DNA of 14,060 nt from DATFPQ01 sp035264765 (GCA_035264765.1 DATFPQ010000174.1:1-14060); one strand, 5' to 3'. Shown: positions 5,901 through 13,592, counted from the stretch's first letter. Program-made: numbers and translations. The notes: generated by a model from the sequence alone, not told the origin.

Positions 5901-7638
5901 CCGCAACGAGCCGTACCAGATCCGCTCGAAGCCGGGTGCCCCCGCGCTCAAGGGCGACCCCGCGTACATCTACTCCTCGGTCGTGCACGGCGACCCGGCG
6001 ACCCCTCTGCTGCGCGCCTACCAGAGCGACCCCGTCGTCATCCGCAACGTCGACGGAGCCCATGAGGAGGTCCACAGCTTCAACCTGCACGGGCACAGCT
6101 GGCTGTCCGAGCCGGACAACCCGGACTCGACCGTCGTCGACAACCAGACCCTGTCGCTGGCGGAGTACTTCAACTACGAGATCGAGTCGGGCAAGCCGAC
6201 CCGCAAGCCGACGTCCACCGGGCGGACGATGGGCCAGGCCCGCGGCGGCGTGGAGAACGGGGTGCCGGAGATCTTGGGCGGCGGCGCCGGACGGCCGGGC
6301 GACTACCTGTACGGCTCGACGCCGCTCGACGACCAGTGGCTCGGCATGTGGGGGATCTTCCGGGTTCCGGGCGCGCGCGTGCCGGACCTCCAGCCCCTGC
6401 CGGACGCCACGGGTACTCCGAAGGGCACGGGCATCGCCTGGCCGGCGGTGAAGCCCGGCGGCAGCTACCCGGCAAGCAACCCGAAGACGGTGGACGAGTG
6501 CCCGGTCAACGCACCGCGGCGCCCGTACGACATCAGCGCCATCGCTCTGAAGATCGTCTACAACAAGCAGACCGGCGACAACGACCCCAACGGCGCGATG
6601 TTCGCCCTCACCGACGACGTGACGGCTATCCGCGCCGGCACCAAGCCGGCCGAGCCACTGGTGCTCCGGGCCAACGCCGGGGACTGCGTCCAGGTCACGC
6701 TGCGCAACACGCTGCCGACCACCGGGCTCCCCTCGCACACCGGGGACGCGCCGCTGCCCGCCGATGCACCGTTCCCCAAGGGCGCTCGGGTGTCCCTGCA
6801 CCCCGCCCTGGTGAACTACGACGTCACCCGGTCGGATGGCGCGGCGGTGGGCTACAACTACGACAGCACCGTCGCGCCCGGCAAGTCCGCGAGCTTCTCC
6901 TGGTACGTGCCACCGAACCTCGAGGGCGCGACCACGAACCTGGTGGACTTCGGCGACCGCCGGGGGCATCGCCACCACGGCCTGTTCGGCGGCCTGCTGA
7001 TCGAGCCCAAGGGGTCGACCTGGCTGCACCCGTCCACGGGCCTGCCGGTCAAGTCGGGCGCGGTGGCCGACGTGCGCTGGACAGACGCGAACGGCGCGGC
7101 CCGCGCCTTCCGGGAGCAGGCCCTGAACTGGCAGGACGGGCTCAACCTGCGCACCTCGACCGGCGCGGCGATCCCCACGGCAAGTGTCGTGGACGACCCC
7201 TACGAGCAGGGCAACCGGGGGATCAACTACCGCACCGAGCGGTACGCCCCGCGGTTGCTCAACGACACGGAGCGGGCGTGGCTGAACAGCTCACAGCTGC
7301 ACGGCGACCCCGCCACCCCGCTGCTGCAGGCCTACGTCGGCGAGCAGGTGCGGGTGCGGCTGATCCAGGGCAGCGACCGTGGGCGGGCCCACTCGGTGAC
7401 CTTCTCCGGGCACAGCTGGAACTACCAGCCCGGTGACCCGTCCTCGCGGCTGGTCAGCACCGAGGGCAAGCTCCTGCCCGCCGAGGGCAGGACCCTGCGG
7501 ATGACGGCCGGCGGCTCCCGCGGGCTCGGCGGCGACTACCTGTACCGCGACGGGTTGCTCACCAACCAGGTCAATGCCGGGCTCTGGGGACTCTTCCGGG
7601 TCCACGACACCCAGATCCCCGGGCTGAAGCCGCTCTGA
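2998..7638 (+). CDS. Giant six-cupredoxin-domain multicopper oxidase with N-terminal membrane module (MnxG-like size and architecture)
   Basis: A 1546-residue protein predicted to couple oxidation of a substrate (possibly Mn(II), Cu(I) or a phenolic) to reduction of O2 outside the membrane. Residues 1-192 hold five hydrophobic segments (about 21-39, 59-77, 97-120, 139-157, 167-192). Charge distribution places the N-terminus inside and the oxidase outside. The last segment, after Arg164-Arg165, looks like an internal signal peptide ending in an Ala-rich AxA stretch. Three two-domain repeats follow (about 196-622, 721-1126, 1168-1537), each opening with CP-x2-A and holding a second Cys in G(D/E)C (Cys262, 782, 1230). 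The complete type 1 site is His547, Cys604, His609 with Phe614 in the axial position. Trinuclear ligands are His550, His552, His603, His605 from repeat 1 and His823, His825, His869, His871 from repeat 2. Equivalents elsewhere are mostly lost. ATG at 2998 has GAGGA eight bases upstream. Oxidase identity is strong; substrate is unknown. Confidence 0.93.
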   Translation: MGSTAEPSFAEDNSDVLPDGAGRLALALTASGVAWQQVLHTRLDAVDAAGRIPLAHWARDAGLLLPAVLLAVVLVLRTTDRLLCTCAGADAASQRAARACVAALAAAGVLACGSPVLEALSAPVGQAYDLPLPFDLLRDGLLALPVTLAVAVTVLALHRPRHGRRITARVAALALVAGPLVVAAPAAPAAAASGPCPVGARPITYDLAAFQNVIPVNGWGDKIPDGLQYGLKNADARRGKDDIVANPNLSQPLVVRANVGDCITVKLRNDISGRRVGVHADGLVQFDPKTSDGARVGNNPDTTVATGQERTYTWYADRIGEAPLVDVAGLDDSGDGSTMQLGLYGGVVVHPRGSTWHDPRTGADLLNGAGVAVQTEVFADVHTSTGQDYRSFAMIFMDENEDIVDRDGNPPTMPTTGLEDSTFGINYRAEPLRNRLRAILEHRGTKTPENPEGIAKTITLPNGKTYAPDDHFCDGYVPELGKVVNDPGAKCMSEESHLQAWVFGDEGKLTRTSNGEVVTDSDNVIPKAYRSDKIRFHVIHPGAKETHPWHQHTQRWFADPDNPQASRTPRKDVQSVSPGEAFPLEIEGGAGGTQRTIGDSIFHCHLYPHFAGGFWGHLRIFDRLRDGSQSYPDGTPLERLQELPNRVGATPAPDELHPGFPLFVKGDVGQRAYRIPNAVVKDDFAAIRRPGDAPRGPTALEAANLPALSPSKPGAGFIDPCPTGAPARTYRPHTIDRKLVYNNAGWADKQGRLYVEESHKAAVLAGTEKPEPYTIRARIGECVTVLHTNDTHLDEDPKVPIDHVNRLDGDFMRTEETSEISTHVHMVKFDELGSDGTSVGWNYVQAAMPGQTYGSRWFVDTALRTVFFHDHQYANLHQQKGLFAAMNVEPSDATWHDPKTGTQTDGVGTMADIRTAQGPDFRELTMFHQDRIPLWKSGPGGAGTGAAVQPPPEVDDYGADQGGYALNYRNEPYQIRSKPGAPALKGDPAYIYSSVVHGDPATPLLRAYQSDPVVIRNVDGAHEEVHSFNLHGHSWLSEPDNPDSTVVDNQTLSLAEYFNYEIESGKPTRKPTSTGRTMGQARGGVENGVPEILGGGAGRPGDYLYGSTPLDDQWLGMWGIFRVPGARVPDLQPLPDATGTPKGTGIAWPAVKPGGSYPASNPKTVDECPVNAPRRPYDISAIALKIVYNKQTGDNDPNGAMFALTDDVTAIRAGTKPAEPLVLRANAGDCVQVTLRNTLPTTGLPSHTGDAPLPADAPFPKGARVSLHPALVNYDVTRSDGAAVGYNYDSTVAPGKSASFSWYVPPNLEGATTNLVDFGDRRGHRHHGLFGGLLIEPKGSTWLHPSTGLPVKSGAVADVRWTDANGAARAFREQALNWQDGLNLRTSTGAAIPTASVVDDPYEQGNRGINYRTERYAPRLLNDTERAWLNSSQLHGDPATPLLQAYVGEQVRVRLIQGSDRGRAHSVTFSGHSWNYQPGDPSSRLVSTEGKLLPAEGRTLRMTAGGSRGLGGDYLYRDGLLTNQVNAGLWGLFRVHDTQIPGLKPL

Positions 7639-7658
7639 GCAGCGTTGACCCGCTGACC

Positions 7659-7694
7659 GGGTGCGCCCCCTGCCGTTCGGCAGGGGGCGCACCC
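7659..7694. terminator. Long hairpin terminator between convergent oxidase and pheT genes
   Basis: Bases 7659-7675 and 7678-7694 are perfect inverted complements; a realistic fold is a 16-bp stem beginning GGGTGCGCCCCCTGCC, closed by a GTTC tetraloop. It starts 20 bases after the oxidase stop and ends 50 bases before the pheT stop on the other strand, exactly where a bidirectional terminator for convergent transcripts is expected. No U-run flanks it on either side. The structure is seen; bidirectional function is inferred from position. Confidence 0.85.
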
Positions 7695-7744
7695 GTGCGG
7701 GCAGCTCCTGTGTGCGGCTCGGTGCGCCCAGCTCGAGGCGTCGC

Positions 7745-10270
7745 TCAACCCGCTCGCAGCTCCGCGCCGGTGACCTCGGCCGCGCGCTGGACTGCGGCGT
7801 CGCGGACGGCGGTCGCCTCTTCCCCGGTCAGCGTGCGATCCGGCGCCCGCAGCACCAGCCGGTAGGCCAGCGAGCGCTGGCCCGCGCCCACCTGCTCGCC
7901 GCGGTACTCGTCGAACAGCCGGACCTCCTCGAGCAGCGACCCGGCGCCCTCGCGCAGCGCCGTCTCGACCCGGGCCGCCGGGACGGCCACCGGCACGACG
8001 AGGGCGACGTCCCGCAGCGCCACGGGGTACGTCGACAGCGGCTCCGCCCGCACCACGTCCGGCACGGCGGCGAGCAGCACGTCCAGGTCCATCTCGGCGG
8101 CACAGGTTCGCTCCGGTAGCTCCAGCGCCGTGAGCGCGGCCGGGGCCAGCTCGCCGGCGTGCCCGACGAGGGTGCCGTCGGGCAGCGCCAGCCGGGCGCA
8201 CCGACCCGGGTGCCATGGCGCGTGCTCGTCCTGGGACACCACCAACCGGACGCCGAGCCCGCGGGCCACCGCCTGCACGGTCTCGACCGCGTCGGCCCAG
8301 TCCACCGGGCGCCCCGCGCCCCACCAGCCGGCGGGCTCGCGGGCACCGGTGAGCAGCACGGCGCAGCGCAGCGGCTGCGCCGGGACGCCCGCCCGCAGCC
8401 GGTCCAGCGTCTCGTCGTCCGGCCGCGTGCCCGGCGCCGGCAGGGTCACCGGGGCGGCAGCCGCGCCGTCCGGGCGGAACACCCGCCCGATCTCGAACAG
8501 CCCGAGGTCGCGGGCGCCGCGCGAGAGGTTGCGCCGGGCGGCGTCCACGAGGGTGTCGAGCAACGACGTGCGCAGCAGCGGCGCCTGCTCGCTGAGCGGG
8601 TTGGCGAGCCGCAGCGCCCGGCGCCTGGGGTCGTCCGCGGGCAGCTGCAGGGCGTCGTGCCGCCCCTCCGGGACGAACGGGTAGGTCAGGACCTCGACCA
8701 GGCCGAGTCCAGCCAGCTGCGCGGCGACCGACCGGCGCAGCCGCTGCCTGCGGGTCAGGCCGCGTCCGGCCGGCGCCTCGGGCAGCACCGCCGGGATGGT
8801 CTCGTAGCCGACGACCCGCGCCACCTCCTCGACCAGGTCGGCGCCCTCGACGAGGTCCGGCCGCCAGGACGCCGGGTTCACCACGACCTCGTCGCCCGAC
8901 CGCTCGACGTCGCAACCGACGGCGCGCAGCGCGTCGTCCACCTGCCCGTCCGGCAGCGTCAGGCCGGACAGGCGGGCCGGCAGGTCCGCGCGCATCCGCA
9001 CCGGCTCGCGCGGCAGTCGCTCGTCGACGTCGGTGACTCCCGCGCCGGCCGAGCCGCCGCCGTGCTCGACGAGCAGCCGGACCGCCAGCTCGGCCGCCCG
9101 GTCGGCGAGGTCGGTGTCGACCCCGCGCTCGAAGCGGCGGCTGGCCTCGGTCGAGAGCTTGTGCCGGCGGGCGGATCGGGCCACCGTCACCGGGTCGAAC
9201 CACGCCGACTCCACCAGCACGTTCTGCGTCGTCGGCCCGACCTCCGAGCTGGCCCCGCCCATCACGCCGGCGATCGCCAGCACCCGCGAGGAGCCCTCGG
9301 CGTCCTCGTCGGTGATCAGCAGGTCCTCGGGGTCGAGCCGGCGCTCGACGTCGTCCAGGGTGGTCAGCCGCTCCCCCGGCCGAGCCCGGCGCACCACGAC
9401 GGGTCCACGCAGCCGGTCCAGGTCGAAGGCATGCAATGGTTGACCGGTGGCGAGCATCACGTAGTTGGTGACGTCGACGGCGAGCGAGATGGGGCGCATG
9501 CCGCAGGCCTGCAGCACGCGCTGCATCCAGGCCGGCGACGGCGCGGACGCGTCCACGCCGCGGACGGTGCGGGCGACGTAGCGACGGCAGCCCTGGCGGC
9601 CACGCACCGGCGCGTGGTCGCTGATCCGAACCGGGTGCCCCTCGTCGTCGGCTGGGGGCGCGCCGACGTCCGACGGGTCGCGGAAGCCGCCACCAGTGCT
9701 GAGGGCGTACTCCCGGGCGACGCCGCGCAGGCTGAAGCAGTACCCGCGGTCCGGCGTCACGTTGACCTCGATCGTGACGTCGTCCAGCCCCAGCAACGGC
9801 AGCGCGTCGTCGCCGGGCCGGACGTCGGTGAGGTCGGCCTCGGAGAGCACCAGGATGCCGGCGTGGTCGTCGCCGATCCCGAGCTCCAGCGACGAGCAGA
9901 TCATCCCGTCCGACACGTGCCCGTAGGTCTTGCGGGCGGTGATCACGAACCCGCCGGGCAGCACGGCGCCCGGGAGCGCGACGACCACCTGGTCGCCGGG
10001 GCCGAAGTTGTGCGCGCCGCAGACGATGCCGCGGACGTCCTCCTCGCCCGGTCCGGTGCGGACCTGGCACCAGTTGATCGTCTTGCCGTTCCTCTGCGGC
10101 TCGGGCTGCACCTCCAGCACCTCGCCGACGACCACCGGACCGGACACGTCACCGCCGTGGACGGCCTCCTCCTCCAGCCCGACCCGGACGAGCGCCGCCA
10201 GGACGTCCTCCGCGGACGTCGAGGCGTCGGCGTCCGTGTGGTCCCGCAGCCAGGACAGGGGCGCGCGCAT
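7745..10270 (-). CDS. pheT: Phenylalanyl-tRNA synthetase beta subunit
   Basis: Forms the alpha2-beta2 cytoplasmic enzyme that charges tRNA-Phe; the beta subunit binds tRNA and edits mischarged Tyr-tRNA-Phe. The 841 residues are close to the usual length and all expected modules are visible. These are an EMAP/Myf-type tRNA-binding domain (about 41-155, with KTINWCQV and VSDGMICSSLELG), a B3/B4 editing region (SLAVDVTNYVMLATGQPLHA at 262-281, TEASRRFERGVD at 374-385) and a B5 domain (WRPDLVEGADLVEEVARVVG at 469-488). A synthetase-like core follows, then a C-terminal ferredoxin-fold anticodon-binding domain ending in ELRAG. The ATG (10270-10268) overlaps the pheS stop codon by one base (TGATG), so translation is coupled. 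It converges on the multicopper oxidase across a hairpin terminator. argC, which often follows pheT in actinobacteria, is here about 7.1 kb away. Confidence 0.98.
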   Translation of the reverse strand: MRAPLSWLRDHTDADASTSAEDVLAALVRVGLEEEAVHGGDVSGPVVVGEVLEVQPEPQRNGKTINWCQVRTGPGEEDVRGIVCGAHNFGPGDQVVVALPGAVLPGGFVITARKTYGHVSDGMICSSLELGIGDDHAGILVLSEADLTDVRPGDDALPLLGLDDVTIEVNVTPDRGYCFSLRGVAREYALSTGGGFRDPSDVGAPPADDEGHPVRISDHAPVRGRQGCRRYVARTVRGVDASAPSPAWMQRVLQACGMRPISLAVDVTNYVMLATGQPLHAFDLDRLRGPVVVRRARPGERLTTLDDVERRLDPEDLLITDEDAEGSSRVLAIAGVMGGASSEVGPTTQNVLVESAWFDPVTVARSARRHKLSTEASRRFERGVDTDLADRAAELAVRLLVEHGGGSAGAGVTDVDERLPREPVRMRADLPARLSGLTLPDGQVDDALRAVGCDVERSGDEVVVNPASWRPDLVEGADLVEEVARVVGYETIPAVLPEAPAGRGLTRRQRLRRSVAAQLAGLGLVEVLTYPFVPEGRHDALQLPADDPRRRALRLANPLSEQAPLLRTSLLDTLVDAARRNLSRGARDLGLFEIGRVFRPDGAAAAPVTLPAPGTRPDDETLDRLRAGVPAQPLRCAVLLTGAREPAGWWGAGRPVDWADAVETVQAVARGLGVRLVVSQDEHAPWHPGRCARLALPDGTLVGHAGELAPAALTALELPERTCAAEMDLDVLLAAVPDVVRAEPLSTYPVALRDVALVVPVAVPAARVETALREGAGSLLEEVRLFDEYRGEQVGAGQRSLAYRLVLRAPDRTLTGEEATAVRDAAVQRAAEVTGAELRAG

Positions 10271-11334
10271 CAGATCTCCATCCCGTAGTGCGTGCTGAAC
10301 CGCACGTCGCCCTCGACCATGTCGTGCATGTCGTCGACCCCGTTGCGCAGCATCAGCGTGCGCTCGATCCCCATGCCGAACGCGAAGCCGCTGTAGCGGT
10401 CCGGGTCGACACCGCAGGCGCGCAGCACGTTCGGGTGGACCATGCCGCAGCCACCCCACTCCAGCCACCGCTCCCCGGACGGCGTCTTCCAGCGCAGGTC
10501 CATCTCGGCGCTCGGTTCGGTGAACGGGAAGAACGACGGGCGGAACCGGGTCACGACGTCCTCGCCGAACATCGCACGCGCGAAGTGCTCGAGGACGCCA
10601 CGCAGGTGAGCCATGGTCAGGCCTTCGTCGACGGCGAGCCCCTCGACCTGGTGGAACACCGGCGTGTGCGTGGCGTCGAGCTCGTCGGTTCGGAAGGTCC
10701 GCCCGGGGCAGACGACGTACGTCGGCACGCCGCGCTCCAGCAGCGTGCGGACCTGCACCGGCGAGGTGTGCGTGCGCAGGACCAGCCCGGCCTCCGGCGG
10801 CTCGACGAAGAAGGTGTCCTGCATCTGGCGCGCCGGGTGGTCGGGGTCGAAGTTGAGCGCGTCGAAGTTGAACCACTCGGCCTCGACCTCGGGTCCCTCC
10901 GCGACCTCCCAGCCCATGCCGACGAACAGGTCGCCGATGCCCTCCTGCAGCAGCTGCAGGGGGTGCCGGGCTCCGACGGGGCGGCGGTCGACCGGCAGCG
11001 TGACGTCGACGGCCTCCTCCACCAGGACCCGGGCGTCCCGCTCGGCCTCCAGCTCGCGCTGCCGGTCGGCGAGCGCGCGGCCCAACCGGCCGCGGGCGCC
11101 ACCGACGCGCTGGCCCGCCTCGGCCCGCGCGGCCGGGGGCAGTGCCCCGATCTCGCGGTTGGCCAGCGCCAGCGGGCTGCGGTCGCCCGCGTGCTCGAGC
11201 CGCGCGGCCTTGAGCTCGTCGAGGTCTCGGGCCGCGGCCACGGCCGCCAGGCCGTCCGCCAGCGCCTGCTCGACGGCGGTCTCCGACAGGGCCTCGACCC
11301 GTACGGGGTCGTAGCCGGGGTTGGGGCTGGGCAT
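10270..11334 (-). CDS. pheS: Phenylalanyl-tRNA synthetase alpha subunit
   Basis: The catalytic subunit of the phenylalanine tRNA ligase, activating Phe with ATP and transferring it to tRNA-Phe. The 354 residues begin with the N-terminal coiled-coil region (about 1-105) that contacts tRNA. The class II core follows, with THTSPVQ (188-194), GRTFRTDELDATH (211-223), HQVEG (228-232), and motif 3, YSGFAFGMGIERTLML (314-329), whose GFAFG segment contributes to the Phe pocket. The ATG has AGGAAG about nine bases upstream. The gene lies 86 bases after the histidine-kinase gene and overlaps pheT by one base. No T-box, attenuator or Phe-rich leader peptide is obvious upstream; a small hairpin is the only structure there. 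Confidence 0.98.
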   Translation of the reverse strand: MPSPNPGYDPVRVEALSETAVEQALADGLAAVAAARDLDELKAARLEHAGDRSPLALANREIGALPPAARAEAGQRVGGARGRLGRALADRQRELEAERDARVLVEEAVDVTLPVDRRPVGARHPLQLLQEGIGDLFVGMGWEVAEGPEVEAEWFNFDALNFDPDHPARQMQDTFFVEPPEAGLVLRTHTSPVQVRTLLERGVPTYVVCPGRTFRTDELDATHTPVFHQVEGLAVDEGLTMAHLRGVLEHFARAMFGEDVVTRFRPSFFPFTEPSAEMDLRWKTPSGERWLEWGGCGMVHPNVLRACGVDPDRYSGFAFGMGIERTLMLRNGVDDMHDMVEGDVRFSTHYGMEI

Positions 11335-11362
11335 GCCTACTCACTTCCTGACATACGGGATC

Positions 11363-11377
11363 GGGAGCCATGCTCCC
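11363..11377 (-). other. Small hairpin between the kinase gene and pheS
   Basis: GGGAGC (11363-11368) and GCTCCC (11372-11377) form a 6-bp stem with a 3-base loop in the 86-bp gap. No U-run follows in the pheS direction, but a TATGTC lies downstream on the minus strand and could be a weak -10 for pheST. It might be a leaky terminator or a leader hairpin; short GC stems also arise by chance in this base composition. Confidence 0.25.
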
Positions 11378-11420
11378 AGTGCGGCAGAGGGGTGGAGCGG
11401 GGGTGCAGCGGCGCCCGCCG

Positions 11421-12656
11421 TCAGGCCACGTGCTCGGGGACCTCGGCGGGCAGCGTAAATCGGAACTGCGCACCGCCCGTGGCTCCCCGCCCCACCGTGA
11501 TCCGTCCGCCGTGCGCCTCGACGAGACCGCGCACCAGGTACAGGCCGAGGCCCGTGCCGCCCCGGCGACGACCCTGCCAGAACCGGGTGAACACCCGCTG
11601 CATGTCCTCTTCGGCGATGCCCTCGCCCTCGTCGGTCACCGTGACCGACACCACGTGACCTCCGGGCCGGCCGGGGGCGCTCGGCTCGTTGCCCTGCGCC
11701 ACCTCGACGGTCACCGTGCCCTCGCCGTGGCGGACGGCGTTCTCCAGCAGGTTGCCCAGCACCTGGTCGAGCCGGTCGGGGTCGGCCCACACCTCGGGCA
11801 GGCCGGGGACGACCCGCACGTCGAACCGGTCGGTGGTGTGACCGCTCGCGACCATCCGCTCGACGTGGCGGCGCGCCGCGGCACCGACGTCGACCGGCTG
11901 GCGGCGCACCTCCAGGCGGCCGGCGTCGATCCGGGAGATGTCGAGCAGCTCGCTGATCAGCCGCGTGACGCGGTCGGCGTCGTGTTCGATGGTCTCCAGC
12001 ATGAGGCGCTTCTGGTCGTCGGTGAACCGGTCCCACCGGCGCAGCAGGGTGGCGGTGAAGCCCTTCACCGAGGTCAGCGGCGAGCGCAGCTCGTGCGCCA
12101 CGGTGGAGATGAGGGCACCGTGCTCCTCCTGCACCCGCTGGCGGGCCTTCGCGTCGCGCACGCCCACCAGCACCAGGTCGACCGGCAGGCCAGGGCCGGG
12201 ACGGCGGTAGGACGCGGTCACGAGGACCTCCCGCTGGCCGTCCGGACCCGGCAGCAGCAGCAGCCGCTCGCGGTGCCCGGTGCGCGTGGCCAGGCCGGCC
12301 CACGGGTTGGTGCAAGCCCACCAGCTGCGCCCGTCGGTGTCCTGCAGCGGCAGGGCCTCGCGGATGTCACTGCCGACCACGTCGGCCGCCGCCCGCCCGA
12401 GCACGCGCACGGCGGCCCGGTTCAGGCCGACGACCAGCCCCTCGGCGTCCGCCAGGACCAGCCCGTCCGGCAGGTCGTCAGCGAGCACGGCGAGCGGGTG
12501 CGCGGCGTCCTGCTGGCCGTTGGCGGTCCGGGCGTCGGCCGGCGTGCCCGCGGTCGCGGGGACCAGCACGGAAGGCGGCGCCGGCGCGGGGCCACCGGTG
12601 GCCGGCAGGCCGCGTCGGGTACGGGCGGGCTGTCCGCCTTGTGCCGTCTTCCCCAT
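11421..12656 (-). CDS. Soluble PAS-domain sensor histidine kinase (orphan)
   Basis: A 411-residue cytoplasmic two-component sensor kinase, expected to autophosphorylate on His188 and pass phosphate to an unidentified response regulator. A disordered Pro/Ala-rich N-terminus (1-50) precedes a PAS-like domain (about 55-168, LPDGLVLADAEGLVVGLNRA). The H-box VAHELRSPLTSVKGF (186-200), N-box NLLENAVRHG (302-311), G1 DEGEGI (342-347), F-box FTRFW (356-360) and G2 GGTGLGLYLV (366-375) are all intact. There is no transmembrane segment or signal peptide, so the input must be cytosolic. No response regulator is in the window. The ATG lies only nine bases after the methyltransferase stop and has no convincing Shine-Dalgarno sequence, suggesting re-initiation from the upstream gene. 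A link to translation or amino-acid status is inferred only from its neighbours. Confidence 0.95.
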   Translation of the reverse strand: MGKTAQGGQPARTRRGLPATGGPAPAPPSVLVPATAGTPADARTANGQQDAAHPLAVLADDLPDGLVLADAEGLVVGLNRAAVRVLGRAAADVVGSDIREALPLQDTDGRSWWACTNPWAGLATRTGHRERLLLLPGPDGQREVLVTASYRRPGPGLPVDLVLVGVRDAKARQRVQEEHGALISTVAHELRSPLTSVKGFTATLLRRWDRFTDDQKRLMLETIEHDADRVTRLISELLDISRIDAGRLEVRRQPVDVGAAARRHVERMVASGHTTDRFDVRVVPGLPEVWADPDRLDQVLGNLLENAVRHGEGTVTVEVAQGNEPSAPGRPGGHVVSVTVTDEGEGIAEEDMQRVFTRFWQGRRRGGTGLGLYLVRGLVEAHGGRITVGRGATGGAQFRFTLPAEVPEHVA

Positions 12657-12665
12657 GCAACGACT

Positions 12666-13592
12666 CTAGCGACTACCGGCGACAGCGCGTCGGCCTCGGC
12701 GGTGCGCGCGGGCCGACGCGTACAGGCAGACGGTGGCGGCGGTCGCGAGGTTGAGGCTCTCGGCGCGGCCGTGCAACGGCACCCGGACCACGGCGTCGGC
12801 GAGCGCACGGTGCTCCGCGGGTAGCCCCCAGGCCTCGTTGCCGAGCAGCCAGGCGGTCGGACGCGCGAGCAGCGGGACGTCTGGGCCGGCGTCCTGGCCG
12901 AACCCGACGTCGACCTCGTCCAGCAGGTCGTCGAGGTCGTGGTCGCCGGCGCCGTCCGCCGCGAGGACCACCAGGCCCCGCGCGTGCAGCCCCGCCACGA
13001 CGTCGCCGAGGGCGGCACCCTGGACGACCGGGAGATGGAACAGGCTGCCGGCCGTCGACCGGACGCACTTGGGGTTGTGGACGTCGACGCTGGCCTCGGT
13101 GAGCAGGACGGCATCGGCACCGGCGGCGTCCGCCGCCCGCAGGACCGTCCCCGCGTTGCCGGGGTCGCGCACGTGGGCGAGGACTGCGACCAGCACCGGG
13201 CCGGGCCGGGCCGCCAGGTCGTCGAGGACGTCGGTCAGGGGGCGGTCGACCGTGGAGCAGACGGCCACCAGTCCCTGCGGGGTGACCGTGTCGGTCATGG
13301 CGGCCAGCACCTGATCGCTGACGAGCACCGGGCGCAGCCTCCCCTCCCGCGCCAGCTCGAGCTCCTGCGGGTAGCGATCGGCCGCGGCCGGCGCCACGTA
13401 GAGGTCGAGGACGACGTCCCCGGACCGGCGGTGCGCGACCAGGGCCTCGCGCACGGCCTGCGGTCCCTCCGCGACGAAGCGGCCGGTCCGCTCACGCACG
13501 ACGCGCCTGCCCAGGCGCCGCACCGCCCTGACCCGCTCCGCCCTGGGGTTGTCCAGGGCGGGCCCGAGCCGGGCGGCGTCGGGCGGGGTCAT
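12666..13592 (-). CDS. TrmH/SpoU-family RNA 2'-O-methyltransferase
   Basis: A 308-residue SPOUT-class enzyme that transfers a methyl group from S-adenosylmethionine to a ribose 2'-OH in rRNA or tRNA. The N-terminal part (about 12-120) looks like the SpoU substrate-binding domain, with GRFVAEGPQAVREAL at 37-51. The trefoil-knot domain follows with the three family motifs: HVRDPGNAGTVLRAADAAGA (140-159, with Asn146), AWLLGNEAWGLP (247-258) and VPLHGRAESLNLATAATV (271-288). The exact RNA position modified cannot be read from sequence. The ATG at 13592 is chosen because homology begins soon after it and upstream starts would overlap rplT; it lacks a clear Shine-Dalgarno sequence. It lies 65 bases after rplT and nine bases before the kinase, in a conserved actinobacterial position between L20 and pheS. 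Confidence 0.95.
   Translation of the reverse strand: MTPPDAARLGPALDNPRAERVRAVRRLGRRVVRERTGRFVAEGPQAVREALVAHRRSGDVVLDLYVAPAAADRYPQELELAREGRLRPVLVSDQVLAAMTDTVTPQGLVAVCSTVDRPLTDVLDDLAARPGPVLVAVLAHVRDPGNAGTVLRAADAAGADAVLLTEASVDVHNPKCVRSTAGSLFHLPVVQGAALGDVVAGLHARGLVVLAADGAGDHDLDDLLDEVDVGFGQDAGPDVPLLARPTAWLLGNEAWGLPAEHRALADAVVRVPLHGRAESLNLATAATVCLYASARAHRRGRRAVAGSR

Noticed and set aside
2755..7029. A 1424-codon open frame on the minus strand opposite the multicopper oxidase
   Set aside because: Its translation is low-complexity Arg/Val/Gly/Asp text with no domain motif. It is the antisense shadow of a G/C-third-position-biased gene whose plus-strand product has clear copper motifs.
8159..10288. 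A 709-codon plus-strand open frame opposite pheT
   Set aside because: Antisense shadow of pheT; no recognisable family, and pheT motifs are unambiguous on the other strand.
10271..11473. Upstream extension of the pheT frame through pheS
   Set aside because: The added 401 residues are a frame-shadow of pheS. The ATG overlapping the pheS stop gives a normal-length PheT with its canonical N-terminal domain.
10288..11658. A 456-codon plus-strand open frame opposite pheS and the kinase end
   Set aside because: It spans two real minus-strand genes and their gap and has biased antisense composition without domains.
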